Assembly: GCA_963931615.1 (NCBI GenBank)
Contig: OZ007032.1
Coordinates: forward strand, 2,294,001-2,358,000
Direction of reading: 5' to 3'
From: Coprenecus sp902388455
Lineage (GTDB): Bacteria; Bacteroidota; Bacteroidia; Bacteroidales; UBA932
DNA length: 64,000 nucleotides
In this document: positions 1-8,869 of the stretch, piece after piece
Numbering within the stretch: position 1 is the first letter of the stretch
How the letters are laid out: each line of letters starts with the position of its first letter
Position numbers and translations under genes: made by a program
Notes under the pieces: model-generated
Database searches by the model: none
The model's input: the letters and a program-made list of their open reading frames with translations, nothing else
What the model was told of the DNA's origin: nothing

Positions 1-169
1 CGTCTTCAGGATCATCCAGACTTCTGGCGGGGGATTTCCTCCACATCTCAATGATTTTCTCATCAGAAACGTCTCTGCTGAAAAAACCGCAGTTCCATAC
101 AAAAGCGAGTAATCGTGTTTCTCTTTTCCCTGTATGGTCAGGGATTTTAATCTGTTCCTTTGATTTCAT
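1..169 (-). CDS. hypothetical protein, cut by window edge
   Basis: An open frame starts at the ATG complementary to 167-169 and runs off the left edge after 56 codons. The visible N-terminus is basic and soluble, with no signal peptide and no motif I recognise. It lies 13 bases downstream of the SLOG gene on the same strand, so both probably belong to one leftward unit whose upstream region contains structured element copy 1. Function unknown. Confidence 0.5.
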   Translation of the reverse strand, partial: MKSKEQIKIPDHTGKRETRLLAFVWNCGFFSRDVSDEKIIEMWRKSPARSLDDPED

Positions 170-182
170 AAGTTCCTATCTT

Positions 183-764
183 TTAATCTGTCCATTTTAT
201 ATTCGGTTTATTTGGTTCATGATTGTTTTGCAATGCAGTTATGTCCGTTATCACTTCTCCAGTAAACAGATTGATGACTTCCCGTCCAGTTTCCACGGCC
301 TTTTTCACGGTATGGTATGTACCTCCGTTGCACACGTTGTCCCAATATGCTATTACCATTGAAGCCCTGCTGACCATATAGGTGTCACGGCGCAGGTAAC
401 ATCCCCTGTAATATTTTTCTGAAAGCATCACTACCCGGTCAGCCTTCTTAAGCAGTTCCCTGTAAAGCAGCTGGTCTTGCGGGTCAAACCATTCGGCTTG
501 GGCTCTGAAAGGGATAGCAGCCGCCAGTGTCATATCCTCATATTGTTCTTTCAGTTGCAGGACAGCTTCAGCCGCTATCATGTCGAACCCTTCTGCCATG
601 CCCGAATAAAATTCTCTGAAACCTTCTTCATAGAGGTTTTTTATCATAGTTATGACCTTTCCCCTGATTTGTCCGCTGAAGTTCCGGTAGTCCTTGTTTT
701 CCTGCATCAGTCTTTGCTTCCGGTGTCCCGTGAATGCCGCTACCTTTTTTTCTTCCTGTTTCAT
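183..764 (-). CDS. SLOG/YpsA-like (DUF1273) protein
   Basis: 193 aa. The N-terminal FTGHR motif (about residues 11-15), a later SGMAEGFDMIAAE segment and the AAIPFRAQ strand are typical of the Rossmann-like DUF1273/YpsA branch of the SLOG superfamily, whose members are thought to bind nucleotide-derived ligands. No catalytic activity can be assigned from sequence. It is the first leftward gene after structured element copy 1 and is divergent from the tra operon. Similar SLOG genes are frequent passengers of Bacteroides conjugative elements. A role in sensing or counter-defence is inference only. Confidence 0.75.
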   Translation of the reverse strand: MKQEEKKVAAFTGHRKQRLMQENKDYRNFSGQIRGKVITMIKNLYEEGFREFYSGMAEGFDMIAAEAVLQLKEQYEDMTLAAAIPFRAQAEWFDPQDQLLYRELLKKADRVVMLSEKYYRGCYLRRDTYMVSRASMVIAYWDNVCNGGTYHTVKKAVETGREVINLFTGEVITDITALQNNHEPNKPNIKWTD

Positions 765-808
765 GATGTTCTGTTTTTTGTTCTACATGTGTCCGGTATA
801 TGCCGGAG

Positions 809-970
809 TTTGATTTCTTGCAGGCTTTTCTGTCCCGTGCCTGGATACTGCAAGGCTTGTCGGGAGAAAATACCGCAAGCGCAGCGAGGATGATTTTCTC
901 CCGGGCAACCGGAACGGCCTGCCTTGCAGATTCCGTAAAGGCACGGGCTACCTTTGCCGGAAGAATCAAA
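809..970 (+). promoter_or_regulatory. structured element, copy 1 of 4
   Basis: The 367-base gap between the SLOG gene and traE holds a nested fold on the + strand: outer stem 809-819 with 961-970 (one bulge); 834-842 with 939-947 (9 bp); 848-856 with 921-929 (9 bp); 861-871 with 893-903 (11 bp). The inner loop carries AATACCGCA and GCGAGGATG, and TACCTTTG lies at 950-957 on the 3' side; all are shared with the other three copies. A small CCGG-CCGG hairpin (792-806) precedes it. The next leftward start codon is at 764. It may act as a folded single-strand DNA promoter or as a structured RNA. I see no good conventional promoter for traE in 971-1131. Confidence 0.8.
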
Positions 971-1131
971 GGACGTTTTCCCAGTGTTTTTCCTTTGCCG
1001 AAATCCCCCTGCCGATGTAACGTAATGACACCCGATGTCACGCATCGTCAGTGTTGTAAATCAATGGATTAAGCGTTATATATTCGTGGTCGAAATCATT
1101 TTTTTGTCTCACCAATTAAAAGTTTCGACAC

Positions 1132-1428
1132 ATGAAAAAAAGATTCTTTTTTGCAGCCATGATGCTGCTTGCAACGACAGGGGCTTTCGCCCAGGGTAAT
1201 GGTATCGGCGGTATCACTGAAGCCACCAACATGGTCACTTCCTATTTCGATCCGGGAACCAAACTGATTTATGCCATCGGAGCCGTGGTCGGCCTTATCG
1301 GAGGCGTGAAGGTCTATTCCAAGTTTTCCTCGGGAGATCCCGACACCTCCAAGACGGCAGCCAGCTGGTTCGGTGCCTGTATCTTTTTAATCGTGGCCGC
1401 CACAATTTTACGCTCATTCTTCCTCTGA
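1132..1428 (+). CDS. traE: conjugative transposon protein TraE (DUF4134)
   Basis: 98 aa with an N-terminal signal peptide ending near AFAQ (residue 21) followed by two hydrophobic helices separated by a short SKFSSGDPDTSK loop. Length and the two-helix layout match TraE/DUF4134 of CTnDOT-type elements, a small inner-membrane component often compared with VirB2 pilins. It is the first gene of the rightward tra operon, two bases before traF. An ATTAAA box lies 11 bases before the start, as in several other genes of this element. Confidence 0.9.
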   Translation: MKKRFFFAAMMLLATTGAFAQGNGIGGITEATNMVTSYFDPGTKLIYAIGAVVGLIGGVKVYSKFSSGDPDTSKTAASWFGACIFLIVAATILRSFFL

Positions 1429-1430
1429 TT

Positions 1431-1763
1431 ATGGCGGAGTATCCTATCAACAAGGGAATCGGCCGCAGCCCTGAGTTCAAGGGGCTGAAAAGCCAGTACC
1501 TGTTCATCTTCGCCGGCGGACTGCTCGCCCTGTTCGTCCTGTTTGTCATCATGTACATGGCAGGCATCGACCAGTGGGTATGTATCGGTTTCGGTGTCAC
1601 CTGCGCCTCGGTGCTTGTCTGGGTGACTTTCCGCCTGAACGCGAAATACGGTGAATGGGGACTGATGAAATTGCAGGCGCTGCGCCGACATCCCCGCTAC
1701 ATCATCAGCCGGAAGGGTTTTCTCCGGTTGATTTGTCCAACCCCGAAAAAACGAAGCGTATGA
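1431..1763 (+). CDS. traF: conjugative transposon protein TraF (DUF4133, VirB3-like)
   Basis: 110 aa. A short polar N-terminus (INKGIGRSPEFKGLK) is followed by two adjacent transmembrane helices (about residues 23-62) and a basic C-terminus, the DUF4133 layout. By analogy with VirB3 it should sit in the inner membrane next to the TraG ATPase. Its TGA stop (1761-1763) overlaps the ATG of traG by ATGA, indicating translational coupling. Confidence 0.9.
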   Translation: MAEYPINKGIGRSPEFKGLKSQYLFIFAGGLLALFVLFVIMYMAGIDQWVCIGFGVTCASVLVWVTFRLNAKYGEWGLMKLQALRRHPRYIISRKGFLRLICPTPKKRSV

Positions 1764-4258
1764 GAAATGTAATGAAAGCCGCCACGCTGGAAAGCCGGTT
1801 CCCGCTGATGGCCGTCGAGCACGGATGCATCATCAGCAAGGATGCCGACATCACCGTGGCCTACTGGGTGGAGCTGCCGGAAGTGTTCACGCTGACACGC
1901 GCCGAATACGAGGCCCTCCATTCCACATGGGCGAAGGCTGTCCGGGTTTTGCCGAATTACAGCATCGTCCACAAGCAGGACATCTTCATCGAGGAGAGTT
2001 ACAGACCTGATATCTGCCGGGATGACCTGAGTTTCCTCAGCCGCAGCTTTGAACGGCATTTCAACGAGCGGCCGTACCTGAACCATACCTGCTATCTGTT
2101 CCTGACCAAGACCACGAAGGAGCACAGCCGCACGACCAGCAGCTTCAATGCCCTTACGCGCGGGTTCATCATCCCCAAGGAGATGCAGGACAAGGATACC
2201 GTCGCACGGTTTCTGGAATGCTGCGGGCAGTTCGAGCGTATCGTGAACGACAGCGGTCTGCTCCGCATGGTCAGGCTGACGGACGAAGAGATTACCGGTA
2301 CGGAAACCTCCGCGGGCATTATCGAAAAGTATTTTTCGCTTTCGCAGGAAAATACGACCAGCCTGCAGGACATCACTCTCGGAGCCGGGGAAATGAAGGT
2401 CGGCGACAACCTGCTCTGCCTGCATACCCTCTCCGAAACGGAAGACCTGCCGTCATCCGTGGGTACGGACAGCCGTTATGAACGGCTGTCCACGGACCGC
2501 AGCGACTGCCGCCTGTCCTTTGCCGCACCGATAGGGATACTGCTCACGTGCAACCATATCGTGAACCAGTATCTCTTCATAGACGATTCGGCGGAAAACC
2601 TGAGGAAATTTGAGCAGACCGCCCGCAACATGCACTCGCTGTCCCGTTACAGCCGCTCCAACCAGATCAACCGTGAATGGATTGAGGAGTACCTGAACGA
2701 GGCGCACAGCAAGGGGCTCACTTCCATCCGTGCGCACTGCAACGTCTTTGCATGGAGTGACGACCGGGAGAAGCTGAAGCGTATCAAGAACGACGTGGGC
2801 AGTCAGATTGCCCTGATGGAGGCCAAGCCCCGTCAGAACACGGTCGATGTGCCGACACTCTTCTGGGCGGCCATTCCCGGCAATGCCGGTGATTTCCCGT
2901 CAGAGGAAAGCTTCTACACCTTCATCGAGCAGGCCCTGTGCCTGTTCATCGGGGAAACGTCCTACAAGGATTCACTCTCGCCGTTCGGCATCCGCATGGT
3001 GGACCGTCTGACCGGAAAGCCTGTCCATCTGGACATTTCCGACCTTCCGATGAAGAACGGTACGATTACCAACCGCAACAAGTTCATCCTCGGACCTTCG
3101 GGCAGCGGAAAGTCTTTTTTCACCAACCACATGGTGCGCCAGTATTATGAACAGGGAGCGCATGTGCTGCTGGTGGACACGGGAAATTCCTATCAGGGAC
3201 TGTGCAGCCTTATCCATGCACGCACGCATGGCGAGGACGGCATCTATTTCACCTATGAGGAGAGCGATCCGATAGCCTTCAATCCTTTCTACGTGGAGGA
3301 CGGTGTGTTTGACATCGAAAAGAAGGAGTCCATCAAGACGCTTATCCTTACCCTGTGGAAACGTGACGACGAGCCGCCGACACGTGCCGAGGAGGTGGCA
3401 CTCTCCAACGCGGTCAATCTCTTTCTGGAGAAGATACGCACGGACAGTACCGTGGTTCCGTCCTTCAATACCTTCTATGAGTTCATCCGAGACGAATTTC
3501 AGGAAATCCTGAAGACCAAGCGTACACGGGAGAAGGATTTTGACGTGTGGGGATTCCTGAATGTGCTGGAACCTTATTACAAGGGTGGCGAGTATGACTT
3601 CCTGTTGAATTCCGACAGACAGCTTGATTTGCTTGGCAAACGCTTCATTGTCTTCGAGCTGGACAATATTCGTGACAACAAGGTGCTGCTTCCGATTGTC
3701 ACCATCATCATCATGGAAACTTTCATCAGCAAGATGCGAAAGTTGAAAGGTATCCGAAAGATGATACTTATTGAGGAATGTTGGAAGGCATTGGCATCCG
3801 CCAATATGAGCAACTATATCCGCTACCTTTTCAAGACCGTCCGAAAGTTTTTCGGAGAGGCTGTTGTCGTTACCCAGGAGGTGGAAGACATCATTTCGTC
3901 ACCCATCGTCAAGGGAACCATCATCAACAACAGCGACTGCAAGATTTTGTTGGACCAGAGGAAGTATGTCAACAAGTTCGATGAAATCCAGTCCCTGCTG
4001 GGCCTGACCGACAAGGAACGTGCTCAGATTCTCTCCATCAACATGGCCAACAGCCCGTCCCGCAAGTACAAGGAAGTGTGGATAGGTCTCGGCGGAACAC
4101 AGTCGGCGGTCTATGCCACCGAGGTCTCGCCGGAAGAGTACTGCACCTACACGACCGAGGAGACGGAAAAGCTTGAAGTAATGCGGCTTACCCGGAAGCT
4201 GGGTGGCAATATCGAGCTGGCAATCAAGCAGCTGGCCGAGAGCAAGAGGAAAAAGTGA
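1760..4258 (+). CDS. traG: conjugation ATPase TraG (VirB4-like)
   Basis: 832 aa from the ATG at 1760. That start is preferred over an in-frame ATG at 1655 because it overlaps the traF stop and because the protein then begins with the usual MRNVMKAATLE. Walker A (GPSGSGKS) falls near residue 445 and Walker B (MILIEECW) near residue 668. The N-terminal half resembles the VirB4 domain. Family knowledge: VirB4 ATPases power assembly and substrate transfer of type IV secretion systems at the inner membrane. It is not the coupling protein, which is not in this window. Confidence 0.93.
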   Translation: MRNVMKAATLESRFPLMAVEHGCIISKDADITVAYWVELPEVFTLTRAEYEALHSTWAKAVRVLPNYSIVHKQDIFIEESYRPDICRDDLSFLSRSFERHFNERPYLNHTCYLFLTKTTKEHSRTTSSFNALTRGFIIPKEMQDKDTVARFLECCGQFERIVNDSGLLRMVRLTDEEITGTETSAGIIEKYFSLSQENTTSLQDITLGAGEMKVGDNLLCLHTLSETEDLPSSVGTDSRYERLSTDRSDCRLSFAAPIGILLTCNHIVNQYLFIDDSAENLRKFEQTARNMHSLSRYSRSNQINREWIEEYLNEAHSKGLTSIRAHCNVFAWSDDREKLKRIKNDVGSQIALMEAKPRQNTVDVPTLFWAAIPGNAGDFPSEESFYTFIEQALCLFIGETSYKDSLSPFGIRMVDRLTGKPVHLDISDLPMKNGTITNRNKFILGPSGSGKSFFTNHMVRQYYEQGAHVLLVDTGNSYQGLCSLIHARTHGEDGIYFTYEESDPIAFNPFYVEDGVFDIEKKESIKTLILTLWKRDDEPPTRAEEVALSNAVNLFLEKIRTDSTVVPSFNTFYEFIRDEFQEILKTKRTREKDFDVWGFLNVLEPYYKGGEYDFLLNSDRQLDLLGKRFIVFELDNIRDNKVLLPIVTIIIMETFISKMRKLKGIRKMILIEECWKALASANMSNYIRYLFKTVRKFFGEAVVVTQEVEDIISSPIVKGTIINNSDCKILLDQRKYVNKFDEIQSLLGLTDKERAQILSINMANSPSRKYKEVWIGLGGTQSAVYATEVSPEEYCTYTTEETEKLEVMRLTRKLGGNIELAIKQLAESKRKK

Positions 4259-4291
4259 AATCATTTATCAACCCATTAAACTTCTGAATTT

Positions 4292-4906
4292 ATGTATAGC
4301 GATCTGGAATCTAATGAAAGCAAACGCCGTGAGGTCGTGTCATCTCTCTACTGGTCCCTGATGCAGGGCTGGAATATTCCTCTTTCCATACAGGACTATT
4401 ACGGGCTCACGGAGGATTACCGTCTGTTCCATCAGCTTGAAGGGATGGCTCCTGACGAATACCTGCGGAAGAGGCAGACGGGGGAAGTACCCGACATTCT
4501 GGAGGTGGATGCAAGACTGACACACGCGGTGGAGAAGATTTTTGAAAGTGTATGTCCCCGTCCTCCGGCTGAATACCTTGACAAGCTGAACGGGGAACTG
4601 GAGAGGCTGGGCAGTATTGCCGCCTCGCCGGGTTCCGTACATGACCCGATACATATCCGCCCGGATTTTCTCGTGAAATACGGCATTGACAGGAGCAGTC
4701 CGGAGGATGTGATACGGAAACAGGCGGAGAAGGCTTACCGGGAACTGGATGCCCGATTTGTCAGGATGACCGGCAGACGTCCTTATGCGGACGAGTTCTT
4801 CAGGAATATCAGGCCTGCCCGCACGGTCTCCTCGGAAACAACACTGCGGAGGAAACCGCACATCACCGTCCGTCCTAAGCCGAAAGGCCGCAAGATGGGA
4901 CTCTGA
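4292..4906 (+). CDS. tra operon protein in the traH position
   Basis: 204 aa, soluble and charged, with no signal peptide or membrane helix and a basic arginine/lysine-rich C-terminus. It stands between traG and traI, the position of traH in CTnDOT-type operons, and resembles a conserved DUF protein of these operons (perhaps DUF3876). I cannot assign a biochemical role. The leader carries a CCCATTAAA box 11 bases before the ATG, a feature shared with traI and traN. Confidence 0.6.
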   Translation: MYSDLESNESKRREVVSSLYWSLMQGWNIPLSIQDYYGLTEDYRLFHQLEGMAPDEYLRKRQTGEVPDILEVDARLTHAVEKIFESVCPRPPAEYLDKLNGELERLGSIAASPGSVHDPIHIRPDFLVKYGIDRSSPEDVIRKQAEKAYRELDARFVRMTGRRPYADEFFRNIRPARTVSSETTLRRKPHITVRPKPKGRKMGL

Positions 4907-4946
4907 ACTAACGGAAAAGATTTATCAACCATTAAAGATTAACGAC

Positions 4947-5579
4947 ATGAAGAAAAGAATTCTGACAGCCTTATGCTGTATCTGCCTCCTTTCGGCAGGC
5001 AGGGCACACGCCCAATGGGTAGTGACCGATCCCGGGAATCTTGCCCAGGGCATCATCAATGCCGCCAAGAATATCGTCCACACGTCCTCGACGGCTGGCA
5101 ACATGCTCAACAATTTTCAGGAGACGGTCAAGATTTACAAGCAGGGCAAGGAGTATTATGACGGCCTTAGGAAAGTGAAGAATCTGGTACGCGATGCCCG
5201 CAAGGTGCAGCAGACCATCCTGATGGTCGGCGACATCACGGAAATCTATGTGACCAGTTATGAGCGTATGCTCAGTGACCCTTATTTCACCCCTGAGGAA
5301 CTGAGTGCTATCGCCCTCGGCTACACGAAGCTGCTGGAGGAGAGTGCCAATCTGCTGACGGACCTGAAGACGGTGGTCAACGAGAACGGCCTTTCGATGA
5401 ACGACAAGGAACGTATGGACATCATCGACCGCTGTTATACCGACATGCTGCAATACCGCAGTCTGGTGCAGTACTATACCAACAAGAACATCGGCGTGTC
5501 GTACCTGCGTGCCAAGAAACAGAATGATCTTGACCGTGTGATGGCTCTGTACGGTTCACCCAACGAACGTTACTGGTAA
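4947..5579 (+). CDS. traI: conjugative transposon protein TraI (DUF4141, VirB5-like)
   Basis: 210 aa from the ATG at 4947; earlier in-frame starts overlap the previous gene and would bury the signal peptide. A cleavable signal peptide ends near AHAQ. The mature part is helical and rich in charged residues, and ends in a conserved YGSPNERYW-like tail. This matches TraI/DUF4141, a periplasmic protein in the VirB5 position. CCATTAAA lies 10 bases upstream of the start. Confidence 0.88.
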   Translation: MKKRILTALCCICLLSAGRAHAQWVVTDPGNLAQGIINAAKNIVHTSSTAGNMLNNFQETVKIYKQGKEYYDGLRKVKNLVRDARKVQQTILMVGDITEIYVTSYERMLSDPYFTPEELSAIALGYTKLLEESANLLTDLKTVVNENGLSMNDKERMDIIDRCYTDMLQYRSLVQYYTNKNIGVSYLRAKKQNDLDRVMALYGSPNERYW

Positions 5580-5583
5580 TTTC

Positions 5584-5590
5584 AAGGAGG
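5584..5590 (+). promoter_or_regulatory. strong Shine-Dalgarno sequence before traJ
   Basis: AAGGAGG stands 7 bases before the ATG at 5598. Such perfect sites are uncommon in Bacteroidetes and I see none before the other tra genes. It decides for the ATG at 5598 over the in-frame TTG at 5592. Confidence 0.7.
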
Positions 5591-5597
5591 ATTGCTT

Positions 5598-6602
5598 ATG
5601 GTATTGTTGGCTGTGAATTTTGACAATCTGCACCAGATCCTGCAAAGTCTGTACACGGACATGATGCCGCTCTGTTCGCAGATGACCGGCGTGGCCAAGG
5701 GCCTTGCCGGATTGGGAGCCCTCTTTTATGTGGCGTACCGTGTCTGGCAGTCGCTGGCCAGGGCCGAACCTATTGACGTGTTCCCTTTGCTGCGTCCGTT
5801 TGCTCTGGGTATCTGCATCATGTTTTTTCCGACCATCGTGCTGGGTACGCTCAACAGCATTTTGTCACCCGTCGTGACCGGAACGCACAGGATTCTGGAG
5901 ACGCAGACCTTTGACATGAATGAGTATCGGCAGCAGAAGGACAAGCTGGAGATTGAGGCGATGCGGAGGAATCCCGAGACGGCCTACCTGGTGGACAAGG
6001 AGGCTTTTGACAACAAACTGGATGAACTGGGAGCTCTGGACGCTATCGAGGCTTGCGGTATGTATGTGGACCGTGCCATGTACAACATGAAGAAGTCCGT
6101 GCAGAATTTTTTCCGTGAGCTGCTGGAACTGATGTTCAATGCGGCCGCGCTTGTAGTGGACACGCTAAGGACATTCTTCCTGATTGTCCTTTCCATTCTC
6201 GGACCGATTTCCTTTGCCATTTCGTGCTGGGACGGCTTTCAGGCCTCGCTGAGCCAATGGTTTGTCCGCTATATCAGCATCTATCTGTGGCTGCCCGTCT
6301 CTGATCTTTTCAGCAGCGTGCTGGCACGCATACAGACCCTGATGCTTCAGAGGGACATCGAGCAGCTGTCCGACCCCAACTTCATTCCGGACAGTTCCAA
6401 TGCCGTGTACATCACGTTCCTGATTATCGGCATCATCGGGTATTTCACGATTCCGACCGTGGCCAACTGGATTGTTCAGGCCGGTGGAGGTGCAGGAAAT
6501 TACGGCAAGAACGTGAATCAGGCTGCTTCCAAGACAGGCTCCATTGTGGGCGGTGCCGCAGGTGCTACTGTAGGAAATGTGGCCGGAAGACTAATCAAGT
6601 AA
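5598..6602 (+). CDS. traJ: conjugative transposon protein TraJ (VirB6-like)
   Basis: 334 aa polytopic membrane protein. Hydrophobic segments occur near residues 20-45, 60-85, 180-215, 230-250 and 275-300, with a polar charged region (DMNEYRQQKDKLE) between the second and third and a glycine-rich C-terminus. Size and layout match CTnDOT TraJ, the inner-membrane channel component equated with VirB6. Start chosen from the AAGGAGG site. Confidence 0.9.
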   Translation: MVLLAVNFDNLHQILQSLYTDMMPLCSQMTGVAKGLAGLGALFYVAYRVWQSLARAEPIDVFPLLRPFALGICIMFFPTIVLGTLNSILSPVVTGTHRILETQTFDMNEYRQQKDKLEIEAMRRNPETAYLVDKEAFDNKLDELGALDAIEACGMYVDRAMYNMKKSVQNFFRELLELMFNAAALVVDTLRTFFLIVLSILGPISFAISCWDGFQASLSQWFVRYISIYLWLPVSDLFSSVLARIQTLMLQRDIEQLSDPNFIPDSSNAVYITFLIIGIIGYFTIPTVANWIVQAGGGAGNYGKNVNQAASKTGSIVGGAAGATVGNVAGRLIK

Positions 6603-6622
6603 CAATCATAAAACGAATAAGA

Positions 6623-7246
6623 ATGGAATTCAAATCATTGAAAAATATCGAGACCAGCTTCCGGCATCTGCGCCTGTTCGGAATAGTCTATCTGGGTGTC
6701 TGCACCCTGCTTGTGGGCTATTCCGTGTGGAAGGCATACAGTTTTGCCGAAGCCCAGCGCCAGAAGATCTATGTGCTGGATGAGGGGAAGTCGCTCATGC
6801 TCGCCCTCTCGCAGGACCTGGAGCAGAACCGTCCCGTAGAGGCAAGGGAACATGTCAGACGTTTCCATGAGCTGTTCTTCACGCTGGCCCCTGACAAGAG
6901 TGCCATCGAGGGGAACGTGCAGCGTGCCATGTTCCTGAGTGACCGTTCCGCCTATTCCCATTACGGGGATCTGGCCGAACAGGGTTATTACAATAGAATA
7001 ATTTCGGGCAATGTCAGCCAGCGTATCGAGATAGACAGCGTGAAATGCGACTTCAACACCTATCCGTATGATGTCATGACATACGCACGCCTTTTCATCA
7101 TCCGTGAGAAGAGCGTGACGGAACGCAGCCTTGTCACGCATGGCAGGTTGCGGAATTCCACCCGCAGTGACAACAATCCGCACGGGTTCATCCTGGAAGG
7201 GTTCCATGTACTGGAGAACAGGGATATCAGAATGTATGACAGATAA
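6623..7246 (+). CDS. traK: conjugative transposon protein TraK (VirB8-like)
   Basis: 207 aa with a short cytoplasmic N-terminus, one transmembrane helix (about residues 20-40) and a periplasmic domain ending in basic, strand-rich sequence. This is the bitopic VirB8/TraK design, which nucleates the secretion complex at the inner membrane. It is followed closely by traL. Confidence 0.9.
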   Translation: MEFKSLKNIETSFRHLRLFGIVYLGVCTLLVGYSVWKAYSFAEAQRQKIYVLDEGKSLMLALSQDLEQNRPVEAREHVRRFHELFFTLAPDKSAIEGNVQRAMFLSDRSAYSHYGDLAEQGYYNRIISGNVSQRIEIDSVKCDFNTYPYDVMTYARLFIIREKSVTERSLVTHGRLRNSTRSDNNPHGFILEGFHVLENRDIRMYDR

Positions 7247-7258
7247 AACAATGTATGT

Positions 7259-7552
7259 ATGAGAAAAATGTATGTAAAGTTCAAGGAATGTATCGGGGGC
7301 AGGCTGCGCGGCCTTTGTGACAGACTCACACCCCGTCAGAGGGCAATCGCCATCATCGTGATGGTTTCCCTTTTCGCGCTGGTGAATTTCTACATGATTT
7401 TCCGTGCGATTTATGACATCGGACGGGAGGATGCCCGGCAGGACATCATCAGGATAACCCCGCTTGAGGTTCCCGACTTTGTGCCTGCGGATACCCTCTC
7501 CGATATGAAAGTCCGTGAGATGGAAGAGTTTTTTAACCAGTTCAACAAGTAA
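7259..7552 (+). CDS. traL: conjugative transposon protein TraL (DUF3989)
   Basis: 97 aa. A basic N-terminus containing LTPRQR is followed by one transmembrane helix (about residues 32-55) and an acidic C-terminal tail. Size and gene position match TraL/DUF3989, a small inner-membrane protein of CTnDOT-type systems. Its stop is 4 bases before the traM start. Confidence 0.85.
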   Translation: MRKMYVKFKECIGGRLRGLCDRLTPRQRAIAIIVMVSLFALVNFYMIFRAIYDIGREDARQDIIRITPLEVPDFVPADTLSDMKVREMEEFFNQFNK

Positions 7553-7556
7553 GATT

Positions 7557-8849
7557 ATGAGTACAGATGCAGAAAAATTGAAACAGAAGCAGAAAATCAG
7601 GAAATATCTGGTTTTCACAGGCATGTTCCTGCTGTTCCTCGGGTGCATGTGGTTAATTTTCGCCCCGTCCGAAAAAGACAGGCAGGAGGCGGAAAGGAAG
7701 ACAGGCTTCAATGCCGAACTTCCCGATCCGAAAGGTACGGGTATAGAGGCGGACAAGATGGCTGCCTATGAGCAGGCGGACATGGTTCGCCGGCAGGAGG
7801 AGAAGAAGCGTACGCTGGCCGACTTCTCCGCCCTGACCGATGGACACAGACAGGATAATATCCCGGAAACAGAACCGGCGCAGGACATTGCAAGTGAAAA
7901 TGAAAGCCGTGCGTACCATTCAGGAGGAAACGGCAGGACGGGAGCCTTCGCCTCTTCAGCCTCGGCCTACAACGACATCAACGCCACTCTCGGCAGTTTT
8001 TACGAGAGTCCTGAGGAAGACCCGGAAAAGGAAGCCCTGAAAGCAGAGGTGGAACAGCTCAGACAGGCTGCCGCAGCGCAGACGGCCGGACCGAGCTACG
8101 AGGAACAGGTGGCTCTGCTGGAGAAGTCCTATGAACTTGCCGCCAAATATATGCCTTCGGGCGGCAGCACGGGAACAGCGGACAGTCAGGAGACGGAAAG
8201 TCCCTCAAGGGAGAGGAAGGCGAAAGCCGTTCCCGTCGGGCTGGTGTCCTCTCCGGTCGTGTCGTCCCTTCCTCAGCCTCTTACCGATTCGGTACAGTTC
8301 GCGAGACTGCTTTCCGGTGCTGATATCGGCTTCCATACGGCTGTGGGCAGTGCCGGGACACAGATGGCGAGGAATACCATACGGGCCTGCGTGCATGGCG
8401 ACCAGACCATTATCAGCGGACAAAGCGTGCGTCTCAGGCTGCTGGAGGCCATGCGTGTGGGAAGATATGTGCTTCCCCGCAATACCCTGCTGACCGGTGA
8501 GGGACGTATCCAGGGCGAGCGGCTTGGCATTGAAATCCTGCAGGTCGAATATGACGGCAATGTCATTCCCGTGGAACTGACCGTGCTGGACAGTGACGGA
8601 CAGGACGGGATATTCATTCCCGGTTCGACGGAAGCGAATGCGGTAAGGGAAGTGGCCGCCAACATGGGACAGAATCTCGGCACGACCATCTCCATCACCA
8701 ACCAGTCGGCAGGTGACCAGCTTCTCTCCGAGCTTGGACGAGGGGCCATACAAGGCGTGTCGCAGTACATCTCCAAAAAGATGCGCGAGGAGAAGGTACA
8801 CCTCAAATCAGGCTACGGACTGATGCTTTATCAGAACAACAATCAATAA
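7557..8849 (+). CDS. traM: conjugative transposon protein TraM (VirB10-like)
   Basis: 430 aa from the ATG at 7557; the longer frame from 7515 would overlap traL. One N-terminal transmembrane helix (about residues 15-35) is followed by a long low-complexity glutamine/glutamate/alanine linker and a C-terminal domain with RACVHGDQ and the LGTTISITNQ region typical of TraM/DUF3714. VirB10-like proteins span the envelope and connect the inner-membrane ATPases to the outer-membrane pore. Confidence 0.9.
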   Translation: MSTDAEKLKQKQKIRKYLVFTGMFLLFLGCMWLIFAPSEKDRQEAERKTGFNAELPDPKGTGIEADKMAAYEQADMVRRQEEKKRTLADFSALTDGHRQDNIPETEPAQDIASENESRAYHSGGNGRTGAFASSASAYNDINATLGSFYESPEEDPEKEALKAEVEQLRQAAAAQTAGPSYEEQVALLEKSYELAAKYMPSGGSTGTADSQETESPSRERKAKAVPVGLVSSPVVSSLPQPLTDSVQFARLLSGADIGFHTAVGSAGTQMARNTIRACVHGDQTIISGQSVRLRLLEAMRVGRYVLPRNTLLTGEGRIQGERLGIEILQVEYDGNVIPVELTVLDSDGQDGIFIPGSTEANAVREVAANMGQNLGTTISITNQSAGDQLLSELGRGAIQGVSQYISKKMREEKVHLKSGYGLMLYQNNNQ

Positions 8850-8869
8850 CCCATTAAAACAGTAAAGAC

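Noticed and set aside
6635..7756. 373-codon open frame on the - strand
   Set aside because: It runs antisense across traK and traL and shows no motifs.
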